Position numbers and translations under genes: made by a program. 64,000 nt of DNA, taken from the NCBI RefSeq assembly GCF_900104685.1, contig NZ_LT629755.1, positions 3,348,001 through 3,412,000 on the forward strand, given 5' to 3'. Of this stretch, positions 10,396 to 18,579 are shown in pieces; position 1 is the stretch's first letter; every line of letters begins with the position of its first letter. Below the pieces are notes generated by a model that was given only the letters and a program-made list of their open reading frames with translations, had not been told where the DNA came from and searched no databases. Source of the stretch: Agromyces flavus. Lineage in GTDB: Bacteria; Actinomycetota; Actinomycetes; Actinomycetales; Microbacteriaceae.

Positions 10396-10439
10396 CCTGA
10401 CGAGGGGCGGACGCCACGCGGCATCCGCCCCTCGTCAGG
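10396..10439. terminator. Bidirectional terminator between purA and the MT0933-like gene
   Basis: A perfect 16-bp inverted repeat, CCTGACGAGGGGCGGA (10396-10411) and TCCGCCCCTCGTCAGG (10424-10439), surrounds a 12-base loop. It sits between the convergent purA and the small minus-strand gene and can serve both. Confidence 0.85.
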
Positions 10440-10450
10440 GCGGTGTCGGC

Positions 10451-10672
10451 CTACGGCTCGGTGCCGATGGTCTTGTCGATGTTGGCGCGGACCTCGTCGA
10501 CCTTCGCGTCGTGTTCGTCGGGCGTGACCTTCTTCGCCGCGTCCGCGACGGCGTCGAGCACCTTGTCGCTGATGTCCTCGGCCTGCTCGCTGTTGAGCGC
10601 CTCGTTGATCTGGTCCTTGTTCTCCTCGACGAAGTCCTGCGCCTTCTTCGTCAGGTCGTCCAGTGCTCCCAT
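10451..10672 (-). CDS. Small MT0933-like antitoxin-family protein
   Basis: A 73-residue acidic, all-helical protein (starts MGALDDLTKKAQDFVEENKD, ends DKTIGTEP). The pattern of a short protein with repeated DK/EDxSDK helices resembles the MT0933 (Rv0909) family, annotated as antitoxin or general-stress protein. No toxin gene is adjacent: the upstream neighbour is a divergent GNAT enzyme and the downstream one is convergent purA. It may therefore be an orphan or act outside toxin-antitoxin biology. The function is not established. Confidence 0.65.
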   Translation of the reverse strand: MGALDDLTKKAQDFVEENKDQINEALNSEQAEDISDKVLDAVADAAKKVTPDEHDAKVDEVRANIDKTIGTEP

Positions 10673-10779
10673 TCCCCGGTCCCTTCCCTGCGACAGTGAC
10701 GGTTCCGGCTCATCGTATGAGCAGGGGATGTCGCATTGGCCGTTTCCACAGGGAAGGCTCGGGGTGCGACACTCGGAGG

Positions 10780-11433
10780 ATGCCTGCACGCCGCCCGGAG
10801 ACCGCGCCGCTCGTCGGCCGATTCGTGACCATCGAGCCGATGACCGAGGCGGCGATCCCCGAGCTCGAGCGCGCCATCCGCCGGCCCGAGGTCTTCGCGG
10901 GCGGCTACGGCGGCGGGCCCTCGGGCCTGCCGGCCGACGCCGACCGATTCGCGGAGTTCGCCCGCGGCTCGTACACGCCGGCCGAGGACGGGCTGCCGTT
11001 CGCCGTGCGACTGCGCGGCGGGCCGGATGACGGGACCATCGTCGGTGCGACCAAGCTCGGCGACCTGGATCTCGTGAACGAGTCCGCTCACCTCGGGTGG
11101 ACCGCCTACGACCCGCGCGTGTGGGGAACGGCCGTGAACCCCGAGACGAAGCTGCTCGTGCTCGGACTCGCGTTCGACCACGGATTCGGTCGCGTGAAGC
11201 TGCAGGCCGACGCGGTGAACGCCCGCTCGCGCGCCGCGATCGAGCGACTCGGCGCGCGTTTCGAGGGCGTCCTGCGTCGCGTCCAGCGCCGTCCTGACGG
11301 GTCATGGCGCGACACCGCCGTGTACTCGATCCTCGCCGACGAATGGGCCGCCGTGCGGGCCGGCCTCGAGGCGCGGCTCGCGGAACGCGGCGACCACCCC
11401 GTCGAGCTCGCCGCACGAGCCGCCGCCGAGTAG
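10780..11433 (+). CDS. GNAT-family acetyltransferase (RimJ/RimL-like)
   Basis: A 217-residue acetyltransferase. The fold elements include PLVGRFVTIEPM, a central YDPRVWGTAVNPETKLLVLG (the acetyl-CoA-binding pocket region) and VKLQADAVNARSRAAIERLG, typical of the RimJ/RimL or YesJ subgroup that acetylates N-termini or small amines. The ATG at 10780 abuts GGAGG with almost no spacing, so ribosome loading may not rely on it. The substrate is unknown. Confidence 0.82.
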   Translation: MPARRPETAPLVGRFVTIEPMTEAAIPELERAIRRPEVFAGGYGGGPSGLPADADRFAEFARGSYTPAEDGLPFAVRLRGGPDDGTIVGATKLGDLDLVNESAHLGWTAYDPRVWGTAVNPETKLLVLGLAFDHGFGRVKLQADAVNARSRAAIERLGARFEGVLRRVQRRPDGSWRDTAVYSILADEWAAVRAGLEARLAERGDHPVELAARAAAE

Positions 11434-11464
11434 CGGCATCCGCGTCGCCCTGTGAGCGCACGAG

Positions 11465-12931
11465 TCAGGCTCCGTCGCGCTCCGGCAGGTGCAGGCGGGC
11501 GAGGAAGGCGTCGACCCCGCGGGGCATGCGGCGCCGGTCGGCGCGCGAGACCGACACGGTCACGAGCACGGCGATCGGCACCGTCCACGCGGCGGGCTGT
11601 TCGACGAGCGGGCGGATGGCGGGAACCGACGCCGCCACGAGCGCGCCGCCGAGGATCGCGCCCGCCGAGAGTAGCGCGCCCGTCGCCATGCCCGCGATCG
11701 CGCCGCGCGCCGTGAGGCCGCGCCACCAGATGCCGAGGATCAGCACCGGGCAGAGCGTCGAGGCGGTGAATGCGAACACGAGTCCGACGCTGCCCGCGAG
11801 GCCGGCCGGCTCGGTCGCGAGCGCGACGACGAGCGGCACCGCCGCCGAGGCGAACGCCGCGATGCGGAAGCCGCGCACGCTGCCGCCGAGCAGGTCCTGC
11901 GAGATGACGCCCGCGACCGAGACGATGAGGCCCGACGACGTCGAGAGGAACGCCGCGAACGCCCCGCCGATCACGAGCGCGGTCAGCAGCTGCCCCGCGA
12001 CGCCGGGCACGAGCCGGTCGGGGAGCACGAGCACGAGGGCGTCCGCCTCGCCGGGCACCGCGAGATCCGGCGCGAACGAGCGCCCCAGCAGGCCGAACAG
12101 CGTGGGGAAGAGGTAGAACGCCGAGAGCAGCGCGAGCACGATGACGGTCGTGCGGCGCGCAGCCGGGCCATCCGGGTTGGTGTAGAACCGCACGAGCACG
12201 TGCGGCAGGCCGAGCGTGCCGAGCAGGAGGGCCACCATGAGCGAGACCGTGCGGTAGACGTCGAGCCCGCCCGGTCCGGCGTCGGCGGGGAAGGCGGCGG
12301 ATGGCGCGAGCGCGGGTTCGACCGCACCCGTCACGATGAGCAGCGCGACGACCGGCACCGCGAGCGCCGCGAGCTTGAGCCAGAACTGGAACGCCTGCAC
12401 GAACGTGATCGACCGCATGCCGCCCGCCGCGACGACGACCGCGACGAGCAGCGCCACCGCGAGCGACCCCACCCAGCTCGGCAGCCCGGTCGTGATCCGC
12501 ACGGTGAGTGCCGCGCCCTGCAGCTGCGGCACGATGTAGAGCCATCCGATCACCACGACCAGCACGCTCGTGACCCGCCGGACGGCGGCCGACTCGAGCC
12601 GCGCCTCGGTGAAGTCCGGGATCGTGTACGCGCCCGAGCGTCGCAGGGGCGCCGCGACGAACAGCAGCAGCATGAGGTAGCCGGCCGTGTAGCCGATCGG
12701 GAACCACAGGGCCGACGCGCCCGTCAGGAGGATGAGGCCGGCGATGCCCATGAACGATGCGGCCGAGAGGTACTCGCCGCCGATGGCCGACGCGTTCCAC
12801 CAGGGCCGCACCGTGCGGCTGGCGACGTAGAAGTCGCTCGTCGTGCGCGAGATCCGCAGGCCGTAGACGCCGATGAGCACGGATGCCACGGCCACCGTCG
12901 CGATCGCCGCGTAGCCGATCGCGGGGTTCAC
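11465..12931 (-). CDS. Sodium/solute symporter (SSS family)
   Basis: A 488-residue membrane transporter with about 13 predicted membrane segments. Its core RISRTTSDFYVASRTVRPWWNA, split as RISRTTSDFYVASR and TVRPWWNA, then IGGEYLSAASFMGIAGL and LGLPHVLVRFYTNPD, are typical of the ActP/MctC branch of SSS carriers for acetate, pyruvate or other short acids. It is the last of four overlapping genes (sensor kinase, LytTR regulator, small membrane protein, symporter), each joined by GTGA. The gene pair in front resembles the DUF485-ActP arrangement seen divergently at 15510. The substrate is inferred to be a small carboxylate. Confidence 0.9.
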   Translation of the reverse strand: MNPAIGYAAIATVAVASVLIGVYGLRISRTTSDFYVASRTVRPWWNASAIGGEYLSAASFMGIAGLILLTGASALWFPIGYTAGYLMLLLFVAAPLRRSGAYTIPDFTEARLESAAVRRVTSVLVVVIGWLYIVPQLQGAALTVRITTGLPSWVGSLAVALLVAVVVAAGGMRSITFVQAFQFWLKLAALAVPVVALLIVTGAVEPALAPSAAFPADAGPGGLDVYRTVSLMVALLLGTLGLPHVLVRFYTNPDGPAARRTTVIVLALLSAFYLFPTLFGLLGRSFAPDLAVPGEADALVLVLPDRLVPGVAGQLLTALVIGGAFAAFLSTSSGLIVSVAGVISQDLLGGSVRGFRIAAFASAAVPLVVALATEPAGLAGSVGLVFAFTASTLCPVLILGIWWRGLTARGAIAGMATGALLSAGAILGGALVAASVPAIRPLVEQPAAWTVPIAVLVTVSVSRADRRRMPRGVDAFLARLHLPERDGA

Positions 12932-13347
12932 GCGTCCTCCGCGAGCGAGCGGTAGCGCGCCTCGTTGCGCGTGGCGGCGCGCACGTACAGCGCCGCGACG
13001 GTGATGGCGAGCGGGTACACGCCCACGCCGAGCAGCAGCCACGACACGGGGACGCCGAGCAGGGCCACCTCACCGAGCCCGGGCAGGAGCGCGACGCCGA
13101 CCGCGAACGCGGCCGTCGCGACCACGAACGCGGCCGCGCACACGAGCGCGAGCCGCAGCTGCGAACGGATGAGCGACCGCACGTACACGGCCTGCACGTC
13201 GCTCGAGGGGCCCGGCCCGACGGCCGTTCGGCGGCGCGCGGTCGAGCGACGAGCGGATGCCGCGACCGCGCCGGTGCGCGGGGCGGTGACCCGCACGCGC
13301 TGCGGCGGGCCCGCTGCCGGCTCGGGCCTCCGCTCGGGCTCGCTCAC
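12928..13347 (-). CDS. Small membrane protein paired with the SSS symporter (DUF485-like role)
   Basis: A 139-residue protein: about 50 Pro/Arg/Ala-rich residues, then LRLALVCAAAFVVATAAFAVG and VSWLLLGVGVYPLAITVAALY as two membrane segments and a charged tail (RAATRNEARYRSLAEDA). In size, two-helix layout and position directly before an SSS symporter it matches the DUF485 partner of ActP, although the family motif is not obvious. Both ends overlap neighbours by GTGA. Confidence 0.72.
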   Translation of the reverse strand: MSEPERRPEPAAGPPQRVRVTAPRTGAVAASARRSTARRRTAVGPGPSSDVQAVYVRSLIRSQLRLALVCAAAFVVATAAFAVGVALLPGLGEVALLGVPVSWLLLGVGVYPLAITVAALYVRAATRNEARYRSLAEDA

Positions 13348-14087
13348 GAGCGGGCCCGCGGGGTCGCCTGCTCGAGCCGATCGCGCAGCGCCGGCAGCAG
13401 CCGGCGGCTCACGGGCAGCTCGGCCTGGCCGACGACGAGCGTGGGCCGGTCGGCGCCGAGGCGCACCCGTGTCACGTGCGGCAGCGCGACGAGGTACGAG
13501 CGGTGCACGCGCACGAACCCCGCATCGGCCCACTGGCGCTCGAGGTCGGACATCGGCACGCGCACGAGGTAGCTCGCCTCGTCGGTGTGCAGGCGCGCGT
13601 AGTCGCCCTGCGCCTGCACGTACCGGACGTCGTCGCGGCGGATCATGCGGGTGGTCCCGCCGAGTGTCACGGCGATCATCTCGGGGCGGGACGTCGCGGC
13701 ATCCGTCGCCCCCGGCTGGGCCTGCCGGATCGCCTCGCAGACGCGCGTGACCGAGCGCTGCAGCCGCTCGGTGCGCACGGGCTTCAGCAGGTAGTCGACC
13801 GCGGCGAGGTCGAACGCCTCGAGCGCGCCCTCCTCGTCGGCGGTGACGAACACGAACGCGGGTCGATGCTCGAAGCGCTGCAGCGCGCGGGCCAGGTCGA
13901 ACCCCGACAAGCCGGGCATGTGGATGTCGAGGAACGCCGCGTCGACGGGCTCGCGCGTGAGGATGCGGATCGCCTCCGAGCCGGAGGTCGCGCGATGGAT
14001 GGTGCCGATCCGCGGGTCCTGGCCGAGCAGGAACGCGAGCTCGTCCACCGCGGGCTGCTCGTCGTCGGCGATGAGGACCGAGATCAC
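13344..14087 (-). CDS. LytTR-family response regulator
   Basis: A 247-residue regulator. The receiver domain starts MISVLIADDEQPAVDELAFL, with the phospho-acceptor Asp in AAFLDIHMPGLSG (near residue 54) and Lys in DYLLKPVRTERL. The C-terminal half is a LytTR DNA-binding domain (RYVQAQGDYARLHTDEASYL, then FVRVHRSYLVALPHV). The GTG start overlaps the kinase stop and its stop overlaps the next start. LytTR proteins bind two direct repeats about two helical turns apart; such repeats are present at 15341-15378 in front of the DUF485-actP genes. Confidence 0.93.
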   Translation of the reverse strand: MISVLIADDEQPAVDELAFLLGQDPRIGTIHRATSGSEAIRILTREPVDAAFLDIHMPGLSGFDLARALQRFEHRPAFVFVTADEEGALEAFDLAAVDYLLKPVRTERLQRSVTRVCEAIRQAQPGATDAATSRPEMIAVTLGGTTRMIRRDDVRYVQAQGDYARLHTDEASYLVRVPMSDLERQWADAGFVRVHRSYLVALPHVTRVRLGADRPTLVVGQAELPVSRRLLPALRDRLEQATPRARS

Positions 14088-15310
14088 GGCACCAGTCTCC
14101 CATCCGCCTCGCCACGGGCACCGAGGTCGACGGATGCCGCGCTCCGGCCGGGCTGGGACTTCGGCACGCGCATCCGCACCAGCGTGCCGGCCCCGACGTT
14201 CGTCTCGACGACGAGTCCGTGCTCGTCGCCGTACACCTGCCGGAGTCGCGCGTCGACGTTGCGGAGGCCCACGTGCTCGCCCGGCGTGCCGCCGGCGAGC
14301 ACCTCGGCCGCGACCGCGGGGTCGATGCCGACGCCGTCGTCCTCGACCGTGATCTCGGCGTCGGCACCGCGGTCCTCGGCCGTGATGGTGATGCGGCCGC
14401 CGCCTTCCTTGGCCTCGAGCCCGTGGCGCACGGCGTTCTCGACGAGCGGCTGGATCGACAGGAACGGGATCACCGTCGACAGCACCTCGGGCGCGATCTG
14501 GAGCGTGACCTTCAGCCGGTCGCCGAACCGCGCGCGCTCGAGCTTGAGGTAGGAGTCGATCGAACGCAGCTCCTCGGCCACCGTCGTGAAGTCGCCGTGC
14601 CGGCGGAACGAGTACCGCGTGAAGTCGGCGAACTCGAGCACGAGCTCGCGCGCCTTCGCCGGGTCGGTGTTGATGAACGACGCGATGGCATTGAGCGAGT
14701 TGTAGATGAAGTGGGGGCTGATCTGCGCCCGCAGCGCGCGAACCTCGAGCTCGGCGAGCGCGGCGCGGGACGCGTCGAGCTCGCCGAGTTCGACCTGCGC
14801 CGCGACCCACTCCGCGACCTCGCCCGTGGCGCGGACCAGCCCCGCGCGCACCCGAGGCGCGAAGGCCACGACGGCCCCCACGACCTCGTCGCCGGCGCGG
14901 ATCGGCGCGGCCACGGCATCCGTCTCGCCCCACGGCGCGGGCACGCGCCGCTCGACCTGCGCGCGGCCCGACGCGACCGCCTCGTCGGCGAGCCGCTCGG
15001 CCGCGGAGACCAGCGTCTCGTCGCCGTCGACCGCCACGGGTCCGCCCGCCATCACGAGGGCGAGCGTGTCGGCGCCGAGCATCGCCCTCAGCTGCTTCGC
15101 GGCGCGCGCGGCATCCGTCTCGGTCATGTCGCCGCTCAGGTGCTTCGCCGCGCGCGAGGCCAGGTGCAGGGTCTGGTAGGTGGCCTGTTCGGCATCCGTG
15201 CCGAGCTCGCGCGACTGCACCACGAGCCGGCGCAGCAGCACGACGAGACCCACCGCGAGCGCGCCCGCCACGACGCCGGCAGCGGCGGCGAGCAGCGTCG
15301 ACTCGGGCAT
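14084..15310 (-). CDS. LytS-type sensor histidine kinase
   Basis: A 408-residue kinase. One membrane segment lies at residues 5-26, followed by a GAF-like sensor region (about 55-190) and the His_kinase domain with QISPHFIYNSLNAIASFINT (phospho-acceptor His) and an ATPase domain with PLVENAVRHGLEAK and GVGIDPAV/GEHVGLRNVDARL. Unlike BtsS or LytS of enteric bacteria it lacks the multi-helix 5TM sensor. It heads a four-gene operon ending in an SSS symporter and is divergent from DUF485-actP. A role in sensing external carboxylates or overflow metabolites is likely but inferred. Confidence 0.92.
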   Translation of the reverse strand: MPESTLLAAAAGVVAGALAVGLVVLLRRLVVQSRELGTDAEQATYQTLHLASRAAKHLSGDMTETDAARAAKQLRAMLGADTLALVMAGGPVAVDGDETLVSAAERLADEAVASGRAQVERRVPAPWGETDAVAAPIRAGDEVVGAVVAFAPRVRAGLVRATGEVAEWVAAQVELGELDASRAALAELEVRALRAQISPHFIYNSLNAIASFINTDPAKARELVLEFADFTRYSFRRHGDFTTVAEELRSIDSYLKLERARFGDRLKVTLQIAPEVLSTVIPFLSIQPLVENAVRHGLEAKEGGGRITITAEDRGADAEITVEDDGVGIDPAVAAEVLAGGTPGEHVGLRNVDARLRQVYGDEHGLVVETNVGAGTLVRMRVPKSQPGRSAASVDLGARGEADGRLVP

Positions 15311-15340
15311 GCACCGACTCTAGATGCCTCGCGCGCGAGC

Positions 15341-15408
15341 GGCGCCGTCGTTCGTCGTCGCGCTCCGCCGTTCGTCGCACCGCTCGCGCCGCTCGGCGAC
15401 GACGAACG
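15341..15408. promoter_or_regulatory. Probable LytTR binding repeats between divergent operons
   Basis: CGTTCGTCG occurs at 15349-15357 and at 15369-15377, exactly 20 bp apart; the flanking 25-bp units (15341-15365 and 15361-15385) agree at 19 positions. A third copy lies inverted at 15396-15408 (GCGACGACGAACG). Two direct repeats about two turns apart is the known LytTR operator design. The site is 39 bp behind the kinase start and about 130 bp before the DUF485 start. Confidence 0.65.
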
Positions 15409-15509
15409 GTCGAGGCCCCCGTCGCGACATCCGGGCCCGCAGCATGGACGCATTGCGACCGCAGCGGCGCGGGACCAGCCCGGCCGCGACCCCTCGAAGG
15501 AGAGACGCC

Positions 15510-15902
15510 ATGGGCAACGACGCCCTGAGCGGCGAAGTCGACCTGAGCCACGTCGACTATCCCGCAGTGCAGCAATCGCCAGAATTCCAGAAGCTCCGAA
15601 GGACGCACCGGAGCTTCGTCTTCCCCGTGCTCGCCGTCTGCCTGGCGTGGTACTTCGTGTACGTGCTGCTGGCCAGCTACGCGCACGACTTCATGTCGAC
15701 GCGCGTGTTCGGCAGCATCAACGTCGCCATGCTCCTCGGCCTCGCGCAGGTCGTCACGACGTTCGCCGTGACCATGTGGTACGTACGGTTCGCCGGCAAG
15801 CACTTCGACCCGCAGGCCGAGCGGATCCGCGACGAGATCGAGACCGGCGTCTTCGCCGAGCGCTCGGCGGCCGCGGCGTCCGGTGAGGGGGTGACCCGCT
15901 GA
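15510..15902 (+). CDS. DUF485 membrane protein, partner of the acetate-type symporter
   Basis: A 130-residue protein with two membrane segments (FVFPVLAVCLAWYFVYVLLA and VAMLLGLAQVVTTFAVTMW). The motif FQKLRRTHRSFVFP before the first and WYVRFAGKHFDPQAERIR after the second are DUF485 (YjcH) hallmarks. The ATG at 15510 has a strong AAGGAG seven bases upstream. Its TGA overlaps the ATG of the symporter by one base. YjcH proteins always accompany ActP-like symporters, but their exact role is unknown. Confidence 0.93.
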   Translation: MGNDALSGEVDLSHVDYPAVQQSPEFQKLRRTHRSFVFPVLAVCLAWYFVYVLLASYAHDFMSTRVFGSINVAMLLGLAQVVTTFAVTMWYVRFAGKHFDPQAERIRDEIETGVFAERSAAAASGEGVTR

Positions 15903-17515
15903 TGGTCCACCTCGAAGCCGCCACGACCTCGCCGGGCGAGCCCTGGCTCAACATCGCCATCTTCGGCGCCTTCGTCGCCATCACGATGGTCATCGTGTTC
16001 CGCGCCAGCCGGAACAACAAGACCGCCGCCGACTACTACGCCGCAGGCCGCTCGTTCACGGGCAGCCAGAACGGCTCGGCGATCGCTGGCGACTACCTCT
16101 CGGCGGCGTCGTTCCTCGGCATCGTCGGCGCGATCGCGATGACGGGCTACGACGGGTTCCTCTACTCCATCGGCTTCCTCGTGGCGTGGCTCGTGGCCCT
16201 GCTGCTCGTGGCCGAGCTGCTGCGCAACACCGGCAAGTACACGATGGCCGACGTGCTGTCGTTCCGGCTCAAGCAGCGCCCGGTGCGCATCGCCGCCGCG
16301 ACGACCACGCTCGTCGTCTGCTTCTTCTACCTGCTCGCGCAGATGGCTGGTGCCGGCGGGCTCGTGTCGCTGCTGCTGGGCATCCGCGACCAGGTCGGCC
16401 AGGCCGTCGTCATCACGGTCGTCGGCGCGCTCATGATCCTCTACGTGCTCGTCGGCGGCATGAAGGGCACGACCTGGGTGCAGATCATCAAGGCCGTCCT
16501 GCTCATCGCGGGCGCCGGCGTCATGACCGTCTGGGTGCTCGCGCTCAACGGCTTCGACTTCTCGGCGCTGCTCGACCGCGCGGTCGAGGTCGCGGGCAAC
16601 CCGGCGATCCTCGAGCCGGGCCTGAAGTACGGCGTGTCGGATGTCTCGAAGATCGACTTCATCTCGCTCGGCCTCGCCCTCGTGCTCGGCACCGCCGCGC
16701 TCCCGCACGTACTCATGCGGTTCTACACGGTGCCCACGGCCAAGGAGGCGCGCAAGTCGGTCGTCTGGGCGATCTGGCTCATCGGCATCTTCTACGTGTT
16801 CACGCTCGTGCTCGGCTACGGCGCGGCGGCCCTCGTGGGTCCCGAGGTCATCGCGGCGGCGCCCGGCGGCCCGAACTCGGCGGCTCCGCTGCTCGCGTTC
16901 GCGCTCGGCGGACCGCTGCTGCTCGGCGTCATCTCGGCGGTCGCGTTCGCGACGATCCTCGCGGTCGTCGCGGGCCTCACGATCACCGCGGCCGCCTCGT
17001 TCGCGCACGACATCTACGCGTCGGTCGTGAAGAAGGGCAAGCCCGAGCCGGGCGCCGAGGTGAAGGTCGCGCGCCGCACGGTGGTCATCATCGGCATCGT
17101 CGCGATCCTCGGCGGCATCGGCGCCAACGGCCAGAACATCGCGTTCCTGGTGGCGCTGGCGTTCGCCGTGGCCGCGTCCGCGAACCTGCCGACCATCGTG
17201 TACTCGCTGTTCTGGAAGGGCTTCACCACGCGCGGCGCCCTCTGGAGCATGTACGGCGGCCTGATCTCGGCGATCGTGCTCATCGCGTTCTCGCCGGTCG
17301 TGTCGGGCTCCGAGACGTCGATGCTCAAGACCGCGGACATCAACTTCGCGATCTTCCCGCTGTCGAACCCGGGCATCATCTCGATCCCGCTCGCCTTCCT
17401 GCTCGGCTGGATCGTGAGCGTGCTCGACAAGCGCCGTGAAGACCCGGTCAAGCAGGCCGAGATGGAGGTGCGCTCGCTCACGGGCGTCGGCGCCGAGAAG
17501 GCGGTGCACCACTAG
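15902..17515 (+). CDS. actP: Cation/acetate (monocarboxylate) symporter
   Basis: A 537-residue SSS transporter with about 13 membrane segments. NNKTAADYYAAGRSFTGSQN, GDYLSAASFLGIVG and AALPHVLMRFYTVP are typical of ActP/MctC, which take up acetate, pyruvate or propionate with Na+ or H+. It is translated with the DUF485 gene (one-base overlap). The putative LytTR repeats upstream suggest control by the divergent LytS/LytTR system. A 21-bp hairpin downstream ends the operon. Confidence 0.92.
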   Translation: MVHLEAATTSPGEPWLNIAIFGAFVAITMVIVFRASRNNKTAADYYAAGRSFTGSQNGSAIAGDYLSAASFLGIVGAIAMTGYDGFLYSIGFLVAWLVALLLVAELLRNTGKYTMADVLSFRLKQRPVRIAAATTTLVVCFFYLLAQMAGAGGLVSLLLGIRDQVGQAVVITVVGALMILYVLVGGMKGTTWVQIIKAVLLIAGAGVMTVWVLALNGFDFSALLDRAVEVAGNPAILEPGLKYGVSDVSKIDFISLGLALVLGTAALPHVLMRFYTVPTAKEARKSVVWAIWLIGIFYVFTLVLGYGAAALVGPEVIAAAPGGPNSAAPLLAFALGGPLLLGVISAVAFATILAVVAGLTITAAASFAHDIYASVVKKGKPEPGAEVKVARRTVVIIGIVAILGGIGANGQNIAFLVALAFAVAASANLPTIVYSLFWKGFTTRGALWSMYGGLISAIVLIAFSPVVSGSETSMLKTADINFAIFPLSNPGIISIPLAFLLGWIVSVLDKRREDPVKQAEMEVRSLTGVGAEKAVHH

Positions 17516-17611
17516 GGGCTCCGGCGGCCGCCCCGTCTCGGGAAGCGAGGCGGTCGCCGGGAACGACTGCGACGGGGTGGGAACGCCTGCCCTGACCTCG
17601 TCGCCGGCACG

Positions 17612-17658
17612 ACGGGGGCGGATGTCTCGGACTTCGGGTCCGAGCCATCCGCCCCCGT
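17612..17658 (+). terminator. Terminator after actP
   Basis: Arms 17612-17632 and 17638-17658 pair over 21 bp with a single mismatch (core GGGGGCGGATG and CATCCGCCCCC) around the 5-base loop TTCGG, a stable tetraloop-like sequence. It begins about 97 bases after the actP stop. Confidence 0.85.
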
Positions 17659-17929
17659 TGCGCTGCGCGGGCGGACCGGCGCGGAGGTCGTGCGGTGCGC
17701 GACACGTCCACGCAAAGGTAGCGCGACGCCATCTCTCGCTCGCTGTAGCGCGGGTGATCGAGTGTCGTGTAAGCCCTTCAGTGGGCAGCTGAATCGACGT
17801 AGATCTCACCCAGGGCCTTGGTGCGGAAGATCGAGCGAACGACGAAGGTAGCCGTGCGCAAGCCGTCGCCGCTCGTGTTCGGTGCCCGGCCTCCGGCGAC
17901 GCGTGCCTCGCGAATTTGAAGAACTGCTC
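17659..17929. other. Gene-free edge of the low-GC patch, with a possible broken coding tail
   Basis: Together with 17516-17611 this makes a 414-base stretch without a clear gene. On the minus strand a reading frame from about 17910 to 17778 translates as a protein-like tail (REARVAGGRAPNTSGDG, then VRSIFRTKALGEIYVDSAAH). It continues directly beyond the HIRAN gene but in another frame, so it may be a shifted C-terminus of that gene or the remains of a lost neighbour. No tRNA or attachment repeat was seen. Confidence 0.4.
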
Positions 17930-18253
17930 CTACTTGGGCGACGGGAGCTTTACCCAGGCCTCGCCCTGGCTGATGCGGAGAGTGACCAGCGCAGCACCGC
18001 CCAGCGCATCGAGCATTGGAGCGTACTTGGCTGCCCGCGCCGCCGAGAGATAGCCCACCTGCGAGCCGTTGAGGTGAACGGCGATTGCGTTGCGGTCGTG
18101 CCGGTTTGCAGGCTCCCGTCGAAGCTCCCCGGGCACCTCGGCGGTCTTCATCCGCGTGAACGGGTTGCCAAAGTACTCGTCGCCAACAACGATCACATGC
18201 GAAGAACCCTCTCGGATCCTTGGGAGTGATGGAGCCCGCTTCTTGAAGAACAT
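17930..18253 (-). CDS. HIRAN-domain protein
   Basis: A 107-residue protein that is essentially one HIRAN domain: VIVVGDEYFGNPFTRMKTAE, then REPANRHDRNAIAVHLNGSQ and VGYLSAARAAKYAPML. HIRAN domains occur on Rad5/HLTF helicases, where they bind 3' DNA ends, and as stand-alone bacterial proteins of unknown role often near mobile or nuclease genes. The ATG at 18253 is used; a GTG six codons upstream is possible. It is the third gene in the direction RelA-like, small protein, HIRAN. Base composition is less GC-rich than in flanking genes. Confidence 0.82.
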   Translation of the reverse strand: MFFKKRAPSLPRIREGSSHVIVVGDEYFGNPFTRMKTAEVPGELRREPANRHDRNAIAVHLNGSQVGYLSAARAAKYAPMLDALGGAALVTLRISQGEAWVKLPSPK

Positions 18254-18354
18254 CGCTCCATCTTGGCGCACGCGCTGACGAGCCGCTCATGACGACCCGG
18301 GCAGCACGCTCACGCTCGGCAGTGCCCTCATAGGAGGGGGTACTGACGGTACGG

Positions 18355-18579
18355 CTACGCGCCGATCAGCTCACGCCCCTCGAAGTATCTCGCATGAGTC
18401 TTCTGGACGGTGTCAAGCGAGTCGCTGTTCAGGGAGGCAATTTCCCAGTCAGGATCGACGCGCTCGGCCTCCAGCTCAAGACGCCGCTTCAAGGCATCCT
18501 GATGGCCATCCTCGCCGGGGAACTCAGTGACCCGCCAATCGCCGTTGCGCCGGTTGTACTCAACCAGAAAACCAGGCAT
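18355..18579 (-). CDS. Small protein coupled to the RelA/SpoT-domain gene (candidate antitoxin)
   Basis: A 74-residue protein, MPGFLVEYNRRNGDWRVTEF at the start and SDSLDTVQKTHARYFEGREL near the end, mixed charged with no membrane segment. I do not recognise a named family. Its ATG overlaps the stop of the RelA/SpoT-domain gene (TGATG), which demands joint expression. Toxic small alarmone synthetases are usually paired with a small neutralising protein, so an antitoxin role is a natural hypothesis, but no antitoxin family was recognised. Confidence 0.7.
   Translation of the reverse strand: MPGFLVEYNRRNGDWRVTEFPGEDGHQDALKRRLELEAERVDPDWEIASLNSDSLDTVQKTHARYFEGRELIGA

Noticed and set aside
17778..18290. 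170-codon minus-strand frame over the HIRAN gene
   Set aside because: The part overlapping HIRAN is Arg/Cys-rich shadow. Only its last ~40 codons look protein-like, noted separately as a possible shifted tail.
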